A stretch of 14,281 bases of DNA from Rickettsiales bacterium (GTDB lineage: Bacteria > Pseudomonadota > Alphaproteobacteria > Rickettsiales > UBA3002), in contig CANEUT010000026.1 in NCBI GenBank assembly GCA_947441895.1, forward strand, positions 1 to 14,281. The letters run 5' to 3'. Every line of letters begins with the position of its first letter. Position 1 is the first letter of the stretch. The notes under the pieces are model-generated. The model was not told the DNA's origin. It did no database searches and was given only the letters and a program-made list of their open reading frames with translations. This document shows positions 1 through 6,915 of this stretch, piece by piece. A program made the position numbers and the translations under genes.

Positions 1-350
1 ATGTGCAGCAATATAACGCCACCGATGTGGCCATGGCCGCTTTTGCGGGCGCTGCCATTGGGCTTGGATTAAAATATGGATTTCTTTATTTGCGCCACAA
101 AGATGCGCTGGGCATGGGTGATGTGAAGTTTTTATTTGTTGCCGGCATTTGGCTTGAATGTGCCGAAAATTTTGTGCCGTTTTTGTTCTTCAGCGGCGTT
201 TTAGGCGTCGTATGCGGTTTGGTGTGGCGCGCGATTGGATTGGGTGATCGTTTTCCGTTTGGACCCGCCCTTGCGTTGTCGCTTTTTATGTGCGTCGTCA
301 AGCCTTCCGTGGCCACCGACTTCTGGCAACTTTACGGCTTGTTGCAATGA
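1..350 (+). CDS. Type IV prepilin peptidase (A24 family), C-terminal part
   Basis: The 5' end lies outside the window; the reading frame is open from base 3 and stops with TGA at 348-350. The visible ~115 residues hold the GMGDVKF motif (about residues 37-43), which carries the second catalytic aspartate of A24 aspartic peptidases, and the conserved FPFGPALAL segment near residue 84. Hydrophobic stretches around residues 10-30, 41-52, 56-76 and 85-100 fit a multi-pass inner-membrane protein. These enzymes cleave the leader of type IV prepilins or pseudopilins and often N-methylate the new end. The N-terminal half with the first catalytic Asp is not visible, so PilD-type and shorter CpaA/TadV-type proteins cannot be separated. 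A secretin gene follows 111 bp downstream on the same strand, which fits a pilus or type II secretion-like locus. Confidence 0.85.
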   Translation, partial: VQQYNATDVAMAAFAGAAIGLGLKYGFLYLRHKDALGMGDVKFLFVAGIWLECAENFVPFLFFSGVLGVVCGLVWRAIGLGDRFPFGPALALSLFMCVVKPSVATDFWQLYGLLQ

Positions 351-461
351 TATCGCAGGCAATTAAAATTTAATCGATTCTACGGTCACCGACAAACATC
401 TTGTGGTGATTAGGCGATCTTGCTACTACTTGTAGACAATATGAAAAAATCCGAGGGTTTC

Positions 462-2345
462 ATGGCGCTTAAGCGTTATACGGTTATGGGGGTTGTTTGT
501 GTCACCCTGTTTACACCGCTGGCAAGCTGTACTTTTCTGAATACGTTTGTCCCCAAAAAGGGTGAATCGACCGATGTGATCGATCGTCAGCAGAACCTTA
601 CCATCAATGATTTTCGTGATCTCAATGATGCTGAAAAGCTGACAAAAGGTTCGAACGCCAAGGATATTAAAGAGGGTGAAGTAAAAATCAGCACGGCACT
701 GGGTGCCCCACCCGTACCTGATTTGGCGCAAGTGCTTGCTGCCCCGCGTGCGCCCAAAGTGGCGAATGCCAAGCTGGTAACGCTTTCGGTGACAGAAGAT
801 GTGCCGCTGCGCGATGTGCTTTTTGAGCTTGGTCGCCTGGCTAATGTTGATATTGAATTGGGTTCCGGGCTTGATAAATCGGGCGTAAACCTGCGGGCGA
901 CCGATCGTCCATTTAACGAGGTGATTGAGCGTATCTCGACGCTGGCCAACTTGCGCTACAGTGTCACGGGTAACTCCATTCGTATCGAGCGCGATTTGCC
1001 GTATATTAAAAACTACTCGCTTGATTTTCTGAATATCGTGCGCTCAAGCAATTCGAGTTATAATGTAAGCACCAGCGTTCTTTCCGGCGGCAGTGGCGGT
1101 AGCAGTGGCGGTAGCAGTGGCGGCAGCAGTGGCGGCAGCAGCGGCAGTGGTGGTAGCAGTGGCAGTGGCGGTACGGTTGGAACCAGTGGCAGCAACAGCG
1201 CCATTACAACGCAAGCTGAAAGCGACTTGTGGGCGGCGCTTGAAGCATCGGTCACTGAAATTTTGAGTTATAACGCCGCTGGCACCGAAGATAGTACTGC
1301 CGCACCGGCCGCTGCCGCTGGGGGTGGTGCATCAGGCAGAAGCAGTAATTTTGTTATTAATAGGCAGGCGGGCGTTTTGTCGGTCAATGCAACGGAGAAA
1401 CAACATGAAATGGTGCAGCGATTCCTGACGCTGATGTCGCGCAACTCTTCGGCGCAAGTGCTCATTGAGGCAAAAATTGTGGAAGTGTCGCTGAGTGATC
1501 AGTTTCTGTCCGGCGTTGATTGGACAAAAGTGTTGGGCGACAAAGGAAAAAGCAACGTTGATTTTGGAACCAATGCCCCGTCATTATCCAGTTTGAGGGT
1601 GCCATCGAATCCATTTTCCATTAGTCTTGCGGGCGATGATTTAAACGCGGTTATTACCGCCACCCAACATTTTGGCACTACACACACGCTTTCAAGTCCT
1701 CGCCTTGCGGCTATTAACAACCAACAGGCGGTGCTGACCTTTGCCACCAACGAAGTATTTTTTGATTGCACCTACACCGCACCAAGCACCACCAGTAGCG
1801 GCACCACCACCACCGGCAGCAGCACCAGTACGAATGCCGCCACTTTCAATTGCGAGGCCAACTCAGTGCCGATTGGTATTATTCTTAACATCCTGCCATC
1901 CATTAATCTCGACACGCAGGAAGTGACACTCAATGTGCGCCCAACCCTGACGCGTAAAACCAGTGATAAAGTAAGCCCAACGGGGGCCTTCCTGCGCTCG
2001 CAGGGCACAAACGCCGCCGCGGCAGATATTCCTGACACCACTATTCCGGTTATTCAGGTGCGTGAGATTGATTCGATCACCAAAGTCAAAAGCGGTGGGG
2101 TGATGGTGATTGGTGGTTTGATGGAAGATGCCACCACCAGTGATCAAACCGGTGTTCCGGGGGTGAGCGAATTACCATTTTTTGGCAATCTCTTTAAAAG
2201 CCGTGCCGAAGATTCAAAAAAGACCGAGCTTATTATTTTCATTAAGGCCACCATTGTGAACTCCGATGGCAGCAGCCACCAAATTGACCGTGCGATTTAT
2301 AATAAATACATGACCGATCCGCGGCCCCTCTTTCCCAAGCAATAG
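462..2345 (+). CDS. MshL/PilQ-like secretin lipoprotein
   Basis: A 627-residue protein of the type II/III/IV secretin family, which forms the outer-membrane ring of type IV pilus or type II secretion machines. I chose ATG 462 because GAGGG (453-457) precedes it and because the N-terminus then reads as a lipoprotein signal: Lys4 and Arg5, a hydrophobic core, and lipobox LASC with Cys23. An in-frame ATG at 441 is possible. After a low-complexity region, residues ~106-175 look like the STN/secretin N-terminal domain. A Gly/Ser tract (209-237) follows. From ~330 the secretin core begins (QVLIEAKIVEVS), ending in the typical signature GVPGVSELPFFGNLF near 563 and TELIIFIKATIV. The layout resembles MshL of MSHA pili more than the CpaC/RcpA secretins of Tad pili, but the assignment below family level is inference. 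A Thr-rich insertion between Cys436 and Cys464 is unusual. Confidence 0.88.
   Translation: MALKRYTVMGVVCVTLFTPLASCTFLNTFVPKKGESTDVIDRQQNLTINDFRDLNDAEKLTKGSNAKDIKEGEVKISTALGAPPVPDLAQVLAAPRAPKVANAKLVTLSVTEDVPLRDVLFELGRLANVDIELGSGLDKSGVNLRATDRPFNEVIERISTLANLRYSVTGNSIRIERDLPYIKNYSLDFLNIVRSSNSSYNVSTSVLSGGSGGSSGGSSGGSSGGSSGSGGSSGSGGTVGTSGSNSAITTQAESDLWAALEASVTEILSYNAAGTEDSTAAPAAAAGGGASGRSSNFVINRQAGVLSVNATEKQHEMVQRFLTLMSRNSSAQVLIEAKIVEVSLSDQFLSGVDWTKVLGDKGKSNVDFGTNAPSLSSLRVPSNPFSISLAGDDLNAVITATQHFGTTHTLSSPRLAAINNQQAVLTFATNEVFFDCTYTAPSTTSSGTTTTGSSTSTNAATFNCEANSVPIGIILNILPSINLDTQEVTLNVRPTLTRKTSDKVSPTGAFLRSQGTNAAAADIPDTTIPVIQVREIDSITKVKSGGVMVIGGLMEDATTSDQTGVPGVSELPFFGNLFKSRAEDSKKTELIIFIKATIVNSDGSSHQIDRAIYNKYMTDPRPLFPKQ
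1086..1172 (+). repeat. Gly/Ser-coding minisatellite inside the secretin gene
   Basis: Twenty-nine codons here encode only Gly and Ser. The core (1092-1139) is four consecutive 12-bp units AGTGGCGGYAGC, each coding Ser-Gly-Gly-Ser; two carry T and two carry C at the variable base. Shorter irregular units follow. The array sits between the N-terminal domains and the secretin core and would form a flexible linker. Units are a multiple of three, so gain or loss of copies would keep the frame. Confidence 0.9.
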
Positions 2346-2368
2346 TGTGCCGCCGGCGATGAGGAATT

Positions 2369-3133
2369 ATGTTCAGTAACATTCGCTATGTGCTTCTCAC
2401 CGCCACCCGCGACCGACTTTTCTTTGGTCTGTTGATTGGCATTTTGGGGGCTGCCTATATTTCCAGTGTGCTTGGTTCCACGGCTATGCTTGAAACCGAT
2501 CAGATGACACTGGCCTTCACCGCCGCTTCGGCGCGGGTGATTATTATGGTGGGGCTGATTGTGTTTATTGGCTTTCACATGCGCAACGCGTTTGACGCCA
2601 AAGAAATTGATGTACTGCTTTCGCGCCCCATTTCGCGCACCACGCTGGTGCTTTCTTATTGGTTAGGGTTTGCCGTGGTGGCCACGTTGCTGGTGCTGCC
2701 CACCATTGTGCTGGTGGGGCTGCTTGGCACGCTGAATAAGCATGGCTACATGCTGTGGTCGCTTAGTTTGTTGCTGGAATCATGGCTGGTGGTTTCCATC
2801 GCGCTGTTTGCCGCACTCACCATTAAAAGCGGCGTGGGCACCGTGCTTGGTTCACTGGCGATTTATACCCTCTCGCGCATGATGGGGTTTTTTATCGCCA
2901 CCACCAAGGCCGGTTCGTTGTTTAAAGCGGCCGAGATTAATTTGGGTGCCGAGTGGACCATGACGGCTATTTCCACCATTGTGCCGCGGCTGGATTTTTA
3001 TGCCAAAAGCCAGTGGCTCATTTATGGCGCGAAGTCGTATGATGATTTGTGGCTTGTGCTTATGCAGTCGGCCGTGTTCATTCCGCTGCTGATTGCGGCG
3101 GCGGTGATCGACTTTAAACGCAAACAGTTTTAG
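2369..3133 (+). CDS. ABC-2-like multi-pass membrane protein (transporter permease)
   Basis: A 254-residue hydrophobic protein with about six membrane segments (roughly 18-36, 55-70, 92-118, 133-152, 156-178, 230-247). The stretch EIDVLLSRPISRTTLVLSYW (80-99), just before the third segment, resembles the cytoplasmic helix of ABC-2 permeases (acidic residue, leucines, P-[IV]-S-R). That similarity is the main evidence for the call. GAGGAA (2361-2366) lies just upstream of the ATG, and the secretin gene ends 23 bp before it, so the genes are probably co-transcribed. No ATP-binding subunit occurs in the window, so if it is an ABC permease its ATPase must be elsewhere. The substrate is unknown. Another type of multi-pass protein cannot be excluded. 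Confidence 0.62.
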   Translation: MFSNIRYVLLTATRDRLFFGLLIGILGAAYISSVLGSTAMLETDQMTLAFTAASARVIIMVGLIVFIGFHMRNAFDAKEIDVLLSRPISRTTLVLSYWLGFAVVATLLVLPTIVLVGLLGTLNKHGYMLWSLSLLLESWLVVSIALFAALTIKSGVGTVLGSLAIYTLSRMMGFFIATTKAGSLFKAAEINLGAEWTMTAISTIVPRLDFYAKSQWLIYGAKSYDDLWLVLMQSAVFIPLLIAAAVIDFKRKQF

Positions 3134-3138
3134 CGCGC

Positions 3139-3966
3139 GTGACCGACCAAGCCCACATCACCCGCCACTCGAAAGCCCATGGAATGCGACTGGCCATGGC
3201 GATGTTGTTCCTATTTTTAGCAGCACAGGGGGCATTTTGGTTTCACAGCCGCGCCATCATGCCTGAAATGACCGTGGTGCCCAGCGTGCCGGGTGAGCGC
3301 GCCCTGCGGGCGCTTTCGCTTGGTGACGAAGAAGCTTTTTTTCGGTTGCTGGCACTGAATATTCAAAATTCGGGTGATACGTTTGGTCGGTTCACGGCAC
3401 TGTATAAATATGATTTTAAGAAGCTTCAGGGCTGGTTCAATGTGCTGGGTGAATTAAATCATCAGTCGAACTATTTGCCGGCCATGGCGTCGTATTATTT
3501 CAGCCAAACACAGAACCCCAAGGATGTGACTTATATCGTTGATTATCTGGATGCGTACACGAAAGACCGCGTGCAGGAAAAATGGTGGTGGGTGGTGCAG
3601 GGGGTATATTTAGCGCAGCATAAAATGCAAGACCTCGACCGTGCAGCAGCGCTGGCTGAGCGACTGCGTGGTGTGCGTGGCATTCCCATATGGGCGCAGC
3701 AAATGCCAGCATTCATTCATGAAAAGCGCGGTGAATTTGGTGATGCATTGGCCATTATGGAAGATATTTTAAATCGCCCCGATGACTTCTCACAAGGGGA
3801 ACTGAACTTCATGCGCATCTTTATTGATGAGCGTTTGAATAAGCTGGATTCGGTCAAAAAACAGATCGACGAAATTGCCGCGGAAAAGAAAAAGAATAAC
3901 GCACCCATGGTGATTATTGAACCGCCGCCACCTGATGTGGGCGCGCCGCAAGCGCCTGGTAGTTAA
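3139..3966 (+). CDS. Single-pass membrane protein, TPR-like helical body, function unknown
   Basis: A 275-residue protein with one N-terminal membrane segment (about residues 18-35) and a predicted extracytoplasmic body. Residues ~50-245 are rich in aromatic and Ala-containing helices (for example YLPAMASYYF and DRAAALAERLRG), spaced as in TPR or other helical repeats. I did not identify a specific family. A charged helix (235-252) is followed by a proline-rich tail ending PPPPDVGAPQAPGS. The GTG start lies 5 bp after the previous stop but has no clear Shine-Dalgarno sequence; an in-frame ATG at 3184, just before the membrane segment, is an alternative. Its position after the ABC-2-like gene suggests they act together or share a transcript, but that is inference. 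Its TAA stop overlaps the stop of the convergent panB. Confidence 0.6.
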   Translation: MTDQAHITRHSKAHGMRLAMAMLFLFLAAQGAFWFHSRAIMPEMTVVPSVPGERALRALSLGDEEAFFRLLALNIQNSGDTFGRFTALYKYDFKKLQGWFNVLGELNHQSNYLPAMASYYFSQTQNPKDVTYIVDYLDAYTKDRVQEKWWWVVQGVYLAQHKMQDLDRAAALAERLRGVRGIPIWAQQMPAFIHEKRGEFGDALAIMEDILNRPDDFSQGELNFMRIFIDERLNKLDSVKKQIDEIAAEKKKNNAPMVIIEPPPPDVGAPQAPGS

Positions 3967-4811
3967 GCGCTGGTTTTTTTGCCCGTGGTCTGCACCACGC
4001 CGTAACATTGTGCGTCGGTAGGGAATTTTCCGTCGCGCACGTCGCTGGCATAGGTCGCGGCGGCGCTGGTGATGACCTCACGCAGATTGGCAAATTTCTT
4101 CACGAAGCGCGGGCCCTGTTCAAACATGCCCAACATATCATCGACCACCAGCACCTGACCATCGCACGCGGGTGATGCGCCAATGCCAATGGTGGGAATG
4201 GAAATGGTGCGGGTAATTTCCGCGGCGAGGGGTTCTACCACGCCTTCCAGCACCACAGCGAAGGCCCCGGCATCAGCCACCGCCCGTGCATCGGCAGTGA
4301 CCGCGGCATAGCTGGTAAGCTCGCGCCCTTGGGTTTTAAAGCCACCCAGCTGGTTGACCGATTGTGGCATGAGGCCAATATGCGCCATGACCGGAATGCC
4401 ACGCTGTGACAGGTAAGCGATGGTGGCGGCCATTTCCACCCCACCTTCCAGCTTCACGGCGGCGGCACCGGTTTCTTTCAACACGCGGGCGGCGCTGTGG
4501 AACGCCTGTTCGGGCGAGGCCTGATAGCTGCCAAACGGCAAATCGACCACCACGGCGGCGTGCTTCGCGCCACGCACCACGGCCGCGCCGTGATTGATCA
4601 TCATGTCGAGCGTGACGGGCAGGGTGGAGTTGAAACCATAGACCACCATGCCCAGCGAATCGCCCACCATCAGCATGTCGCAATGCGCGTCAAGCAGCTG
4701 CGCCATGGGCGCCGTGTAGGCAGTGAGAATGACAATTTTTTCGTGGCCTTTGGCGGCGCGAATATCAGGGATACTACGCGGCTTGGTCGCCGTTGGCGCT
4801 TGGTGCGACAT
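3963..4811 (-). CDS. panB: 3-methyl-2-oxobutanoate hydroxymethyltransferase (ketopantoate hydroxymethyltransferase)
   Basis: PanB transfers a one-carbon unit from 5,10-methylene-tetrahydrofolate to 2-oxoisovalerate to make ketopantoate, the first committed step to pantothenate and coenzyme A. The 282-residue product shows the family motifs: VGDSLGMVVYG (Asp51), VVDLPFGSY (Asp90) and KLEGG (Glu122), which supply the metal and substrate ligands, and VVLEGV with Glu189 as the likely catalytic acid. Length is typical. I chose ATG 4809-4811 because GAGGAG lies 7 nt upstream on the - strand; an upstream in-frame ATG adds 15 non-conserved residues. The start lies inside the preceding histidine kinase gene (38-bp overlap), so translation may be coupled. 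No panC or panE is present in the window. Confidence 0.96.
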   Translation of the reverse strand: MSHQAPTATKPRSIPDIRAAKGHEKIVILTAYTAPMAQLLDAHCDMLMVGDSLGMVVYGFNSTLPVTLDMMINHGAAVVRGAKHAAVVVDLPFGSYQASPEQAFHSAARVLKETGAAAVKLEGGVEMAATIAYLSQRGIPVMAHIGLMPQSVNQLGGFKTQGRELTSYAAVTADARAVADAGAFAVVLEGVVEPLAAEITRTISIPTIGIGASPACDGQVLVVDDMLGMFEQGPRFVKKFANLREVITSAAATYASDVRDGKFPTDAQCYGVVQTTGKKTSA

Positions 4812-6270
4812 GGGGTTGCTCCTCGGTGTGAGTATTGGAAGCGAGTTGTGACACATCCCAGTTTGGCGGAGCCTTGGGAAGGGTGATGGTGATTTTGGTG
4901 CCGACGTTCAGCTCGCTTTCGATGGTGAATTTTCCACCCATCGATTCAATGAATTTCGACGCAATGGGAAGGCCAAGGCCGGTGCCTTCGTATTTGCGCG
5001 AAAGTGCGGAATCGACCTGACCGAACGGGGTCATCACCCGCGAAATATCTTTCGGTGCAATGCCGATGCCGGTGTCGCTCACCTGAATGGACAGCGCGCC
5101 GGTTACCACATCGTTCCATGCCTGGCAGCGCACTTCGCCGCCCGCTGGCGTAAACTTTACTGCGTTGGAAAGCAGGTTGAGCAGCACTTGCTTCAGCTTC
5201 TTCGCATCGGTGACAATGACCAAATGGTGCGATGGTAAATCTTCCACCAGCGTTACCTGAGCCGTTTCGGCGCGTGGCAACACCATGCGCAGCGAGTTGC
5301 CGATGATTTTGGTGGCATCGGTTTCGGCCCATTCAATTTGCAATTTGCCGGCTTCGGCCTTCGAGAAATCCAGAATGTCGTTAATGAGGCTGAGCAGGTG
5401 TTTACCCGAAGCGTAAATATCTTCCAGATAGTCTTGATAGACTTTATCGAGCTTATCACGCGTTTCGTTTTTAATAATTTCCGAGAAGCCGATGATGGCG
5501 TTCAGCGGCGTGCGCAGTTCATGGCTGACGCTGGCGAGGAATTGCGATTTGTCGCGGCTTTGGGCTTCGGCTTGGGCAGCGGCGGCGGTGAGCTCTAAGT
5601 TCACTTCATGCTGTTTGGTGATAATGCTTTCGGCGCGTTTGGCGGTCACCATCATCACCCCGATAAGCACGGTGAATAAGCCAATCATGGTGCCGACAAT
5701 AAGATATTGGAAGAATTCAAGCTGCTGCCATTGGCTGCTGACATCGAGATAGACCTCGGCAAGGGCTTGCGGCATGCCGGCACCTTGGGGATTGATGGGA
5801 ATAATGAGCTGTATGAAGGCCCGCTTGCTGTTGGCATCGGCCCCGCCGGTGAGGTAGCTGTTTTTCAGCAGGCGCCAGCTTGGCTGGCCTTTTTGTGCTA
5901 ATGGCAAATCAAACAGCGTGATGCGTGTGGTGCCATCGCTGGTGGCATAGGCGGGGGTCGATCCGAAATAAAGCCGTGTCACATCGGGCGAGAAAAGGGT
6001 AATTTTAGCAACGGGCTGCTTGGCAAAGAAACGCTGCGCCTCAAGCTGGAAGGTGGAAAAATTGGGCGAATTAGGGTTGGGAATAATATCGGATGCATAG
6101 CGATTCCAGACGCTGGCTGTAAAGCTGGCGATGGTTGCTTGCGCTTGTTGGGCTGAGTGTTCAAGCATTTCCGCTTGTTTTATCTGCCGAAAATAAAGGC
6201 TGAGCGACGTGGCGCCTACCACGACAAGCACCAGGCTGATGACTGCAAAATACCGTAAATTTGAAAACAT
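4774..6270 (-). CDS. Membrane sensor histidine kinase, PleC/DivJ-like catalytic core, orphan
   Basis: A 498-residue two-component sensor kinase. Membrane segments at about 7-27 and 187-209 enclose a ~160-residue extracytoplasmic sensor region that I cannot assign to a named fold. Next come a short helical linker, the HisKA box FLASVSHELRTPLNAIIGFS with phospho-acceptor His250, and an HATPase domain with N box (Asn369 in LLSNAVKFTP), G1 box DTGIGIAP (399-406), F box FGQVD (416-420) and G2 box GTGLGLPIA (429-437). The H-box wording resembles the PleC/DivJ group common in Alphaproteobacteria, which is family-level inference. A polar tail of about 30 residues follows the ATPase domain, and its end overlaps the panB start. 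No response regulator is visible in the window. The ATG has no clear Shine-Dalgarno sequence. Confidence 0.93.
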   Translation of the reverse strand: MFSNLRYFAVISLVLVVVGATSLSLYFRQIKQAEMLEHSAQQAQATIASFTASVWNRYASDIIPNPNSPNFSTFQLEAQRFFAKQPVAKITLFSPDVTRLYFGSTPAYATSDGTTRITLFDLPLAQKGQPSWRLLKNSYLTGGADANSKRAFIQLIIPINPQGAGMPQALAEVYLDVSSQWQQLEFFQYLIVGTMIGLFTVLIGVMMVTAKRAESIITKQHEVNLELTAAAAQAEAQSRDKSQFLASVSHELRTPLNAIIGFSEIIKNETRDKLDKVYQDYLEDIYASGKHLLSLINDILDFSKAEAGKLQIEWAETDATKIIGNSLRMVLPRAETAQVTLVEDLPSHHLVIVTDAKKLKQVLLNLLSNAVKFTPAGGEVRCQAWNDVVTGALSIQVSDTGIGIAPKDISRVMTPFGQVDSALSRKYEGTGLGLPIASKFIESMGGKFTIESELNVGTKITITLPKAPPNWDVSQLASNTHTEEQPHVAPSANGDQAA

Positions 6271-6337
6271 GGATTAGAGTTTAGCCGATATTGACTAGTA
6301 AATACAAATCTTATCATTGTTTTTAGTTGCACCGCGT

Positions 6338-6441
6338 AGCGCTTCACGGCGCGAGCCGGAGGCCGTAAGGCCGAACGAGGGGGAGCGATAGCGGGGGCGG
6401 GACGCCCCCAACAGCCGAAGGCAACCAAGCGCTTGACAAGC
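6338..6441. repeat. GC-rich nested palindromes between the kinase and rpmH promoter
   Basis: The 238-bp gap between the divergent kinase and rpmH holds several inverted repeats. AGCGCTT (6338-6344) matches AAGCGCT (6427-6433). Inside lie GGCC-gtaa-GGCC (6361-6372, a stem closed by a GNRA-type loop if transcribed) and GGGGGC-gggac-GCCCCC (6393-6409). The right edge contains the perfect palindrome CAAGCGCTTG (6426-6435) and GCTTG-a-CAAGC (6431-6441), both overlapping the rpmH -35 box. No T-run follows any hairpin on either strand, so these do not look like intrinsic terminators. The rest of the gap, 6271-6337, is AT-rich with no recognised site. Confidence 0.6.
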
Positions 6442-6461
6442 TGGGGCGACCCACTTATAAG
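6433..6461 (+). promoter_or_regulatory. Sigma-70-type promoter for rpmH
   Basis: A perfect -35 box TTGACA (6433-6438) is followed after 17 bp by TATAAG (6456-6461), five of six matches to the -10 consensus. It lies about 48 bp before the rpmH start and points into it. This is the strongest promoter-like sequence seen in the window. The -35 box lies inside two overlapping palindromes (6426-6441), where a regulator could bind; that is inference. Confidence 0.8.
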
Positions 6462-6508
6462 GCTCCCTCTTTTGAACATAAAACGTTATCGAATTTAAGG
6501 AGCGCGCC

Positions 6509-6643
6509 ATGAAACGCACGTATCAGCCAAGCAAAATCGTTCGTAAGCGCCGTCACGGCTTCCGTGCGCGTATGGCAACCGTGGGTGGTCGTAAGGTGAT
6601 TGCGAACCGTCGCTCGAAGGGCCGCAAGGTTTTGTCAGCGTAA
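6509..6643 (+). CDS. rpmH: 50S ribosomal protein L34
   Basis: A 44-residue, very basic protein beginning MKRTYQPSKIVRKRRHGFRA and ending GRKVLSA, which matches L34 along its whole length. The usual length is 44-46 residues. A strong Shine-Dalgarno sequence AAGGAG (6497-6502) lies 6 nt before the ATG. L34 is a small late-assembling protein of the large ribosomal subunit. The gene heads the conserved rpmH-rnpA-yidD-yidC order and has its own near-consensus promoter. A long palindrome starts 2 nt after its stop codon. Confidence 0.98.
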   Translation: MKRTYQPSKIVRKRRHGFRARMATVGGRKVIANRRSKGRKVLSA

Positions 6644-6644
6644 A

Positions 6645-6764
6645 TCTGGCCATTTCTAAGGCCAATTGCGTCGTCCTTTTCGTACTCAGTCGGTTATGTA
6701 GCGCTGCTACACTCCCTCCTTCCGTTCAAAAACTCCTAGCACTTGTCTCTTATAAATGGCCAGA
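6645..6764. repeat. Long imperfect palindrome with GTAGCGCTGCTAC core, copy 1
   Basis: A 120-bp element begins 2 nt after the rpmH stop. Its ends are an exact 11-bp inverted repeat, TCTGGCCATTT (6645-6655) and AAATGGCCAGA (6754-6764); after one mismatch, TAAG pairs with CTTA. At its exact centre is the hairpin TGTAGC-gct-GCTACA (6697-6711). A related element with the same core but different outer arms lies at 10942-11059. It fills much of the 272-bp rpmH-rnpA gap. Confidence 0.75.
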
Positions 6765-6810
6765 GCGCGAGAGAGTTTTAGGAGTGTCATGGAAGGCTAC
6801 GCATTGACTC

Positions 6811-6885
6811 TACAACCACTCGAATGGTACAGAAGCGAGCTGGGCGAGCCAGCCATGAGCCAGCGAGAGCTGCGTGAGGGTTGTA
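6811..6885. repeat. Smaller palindrome before rnpA
   Basis: TACAACC (6811-6817) and GGTTGTA (6879-6885) bracket a hairpin GCTGG-gcgag-CCAGC (6839-6853), with nearly coincident centres. The arms between pair poorly. Together with copy 1 this means most of the rpmH-rnpA spacer is inverted-repeat sequence. I see no clear promoter or ribosome-binding site for rnpA in it. A weak TATAAA (6751-6756) has no matching -35 box. Confidence 0.4.
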
Positions 6886-6915
6886 TCAGCAGATCAACCC
6901 GAACCACCAAAAACT

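Noticed and set aside
362..373. CtrA-type site (TTAA-N7-TTAA) before the secretin
   Set aside because: Two TTAA motifs occur but only 3 bp apart, not the required 7.
1058..1255. Antisense open frame rich in Pro and Leu opposite the secretin linker
   Set aside because: It is the reverse reading of the Gly/Ser repeat, with no start signal.
6393..6409. GGGGGC/GCCCCC hairpin as an intrinsic terminator
   Set aside because: No T-run follows on either strand, and on the + strand it lies upstream of the rpmH promoter.
6271..6508. Replication origin near rpmH
   Set aside because: rpmH lies near oriC in some bacteria, but no DnaA boxes, dnaA or dnaN are seen here.
6751..6756. TATAAA as a -10 box for rnpA
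   Set aside because: No acceptable -35 box at 16-18 bp upstream, and it lies within a palindrome arm.
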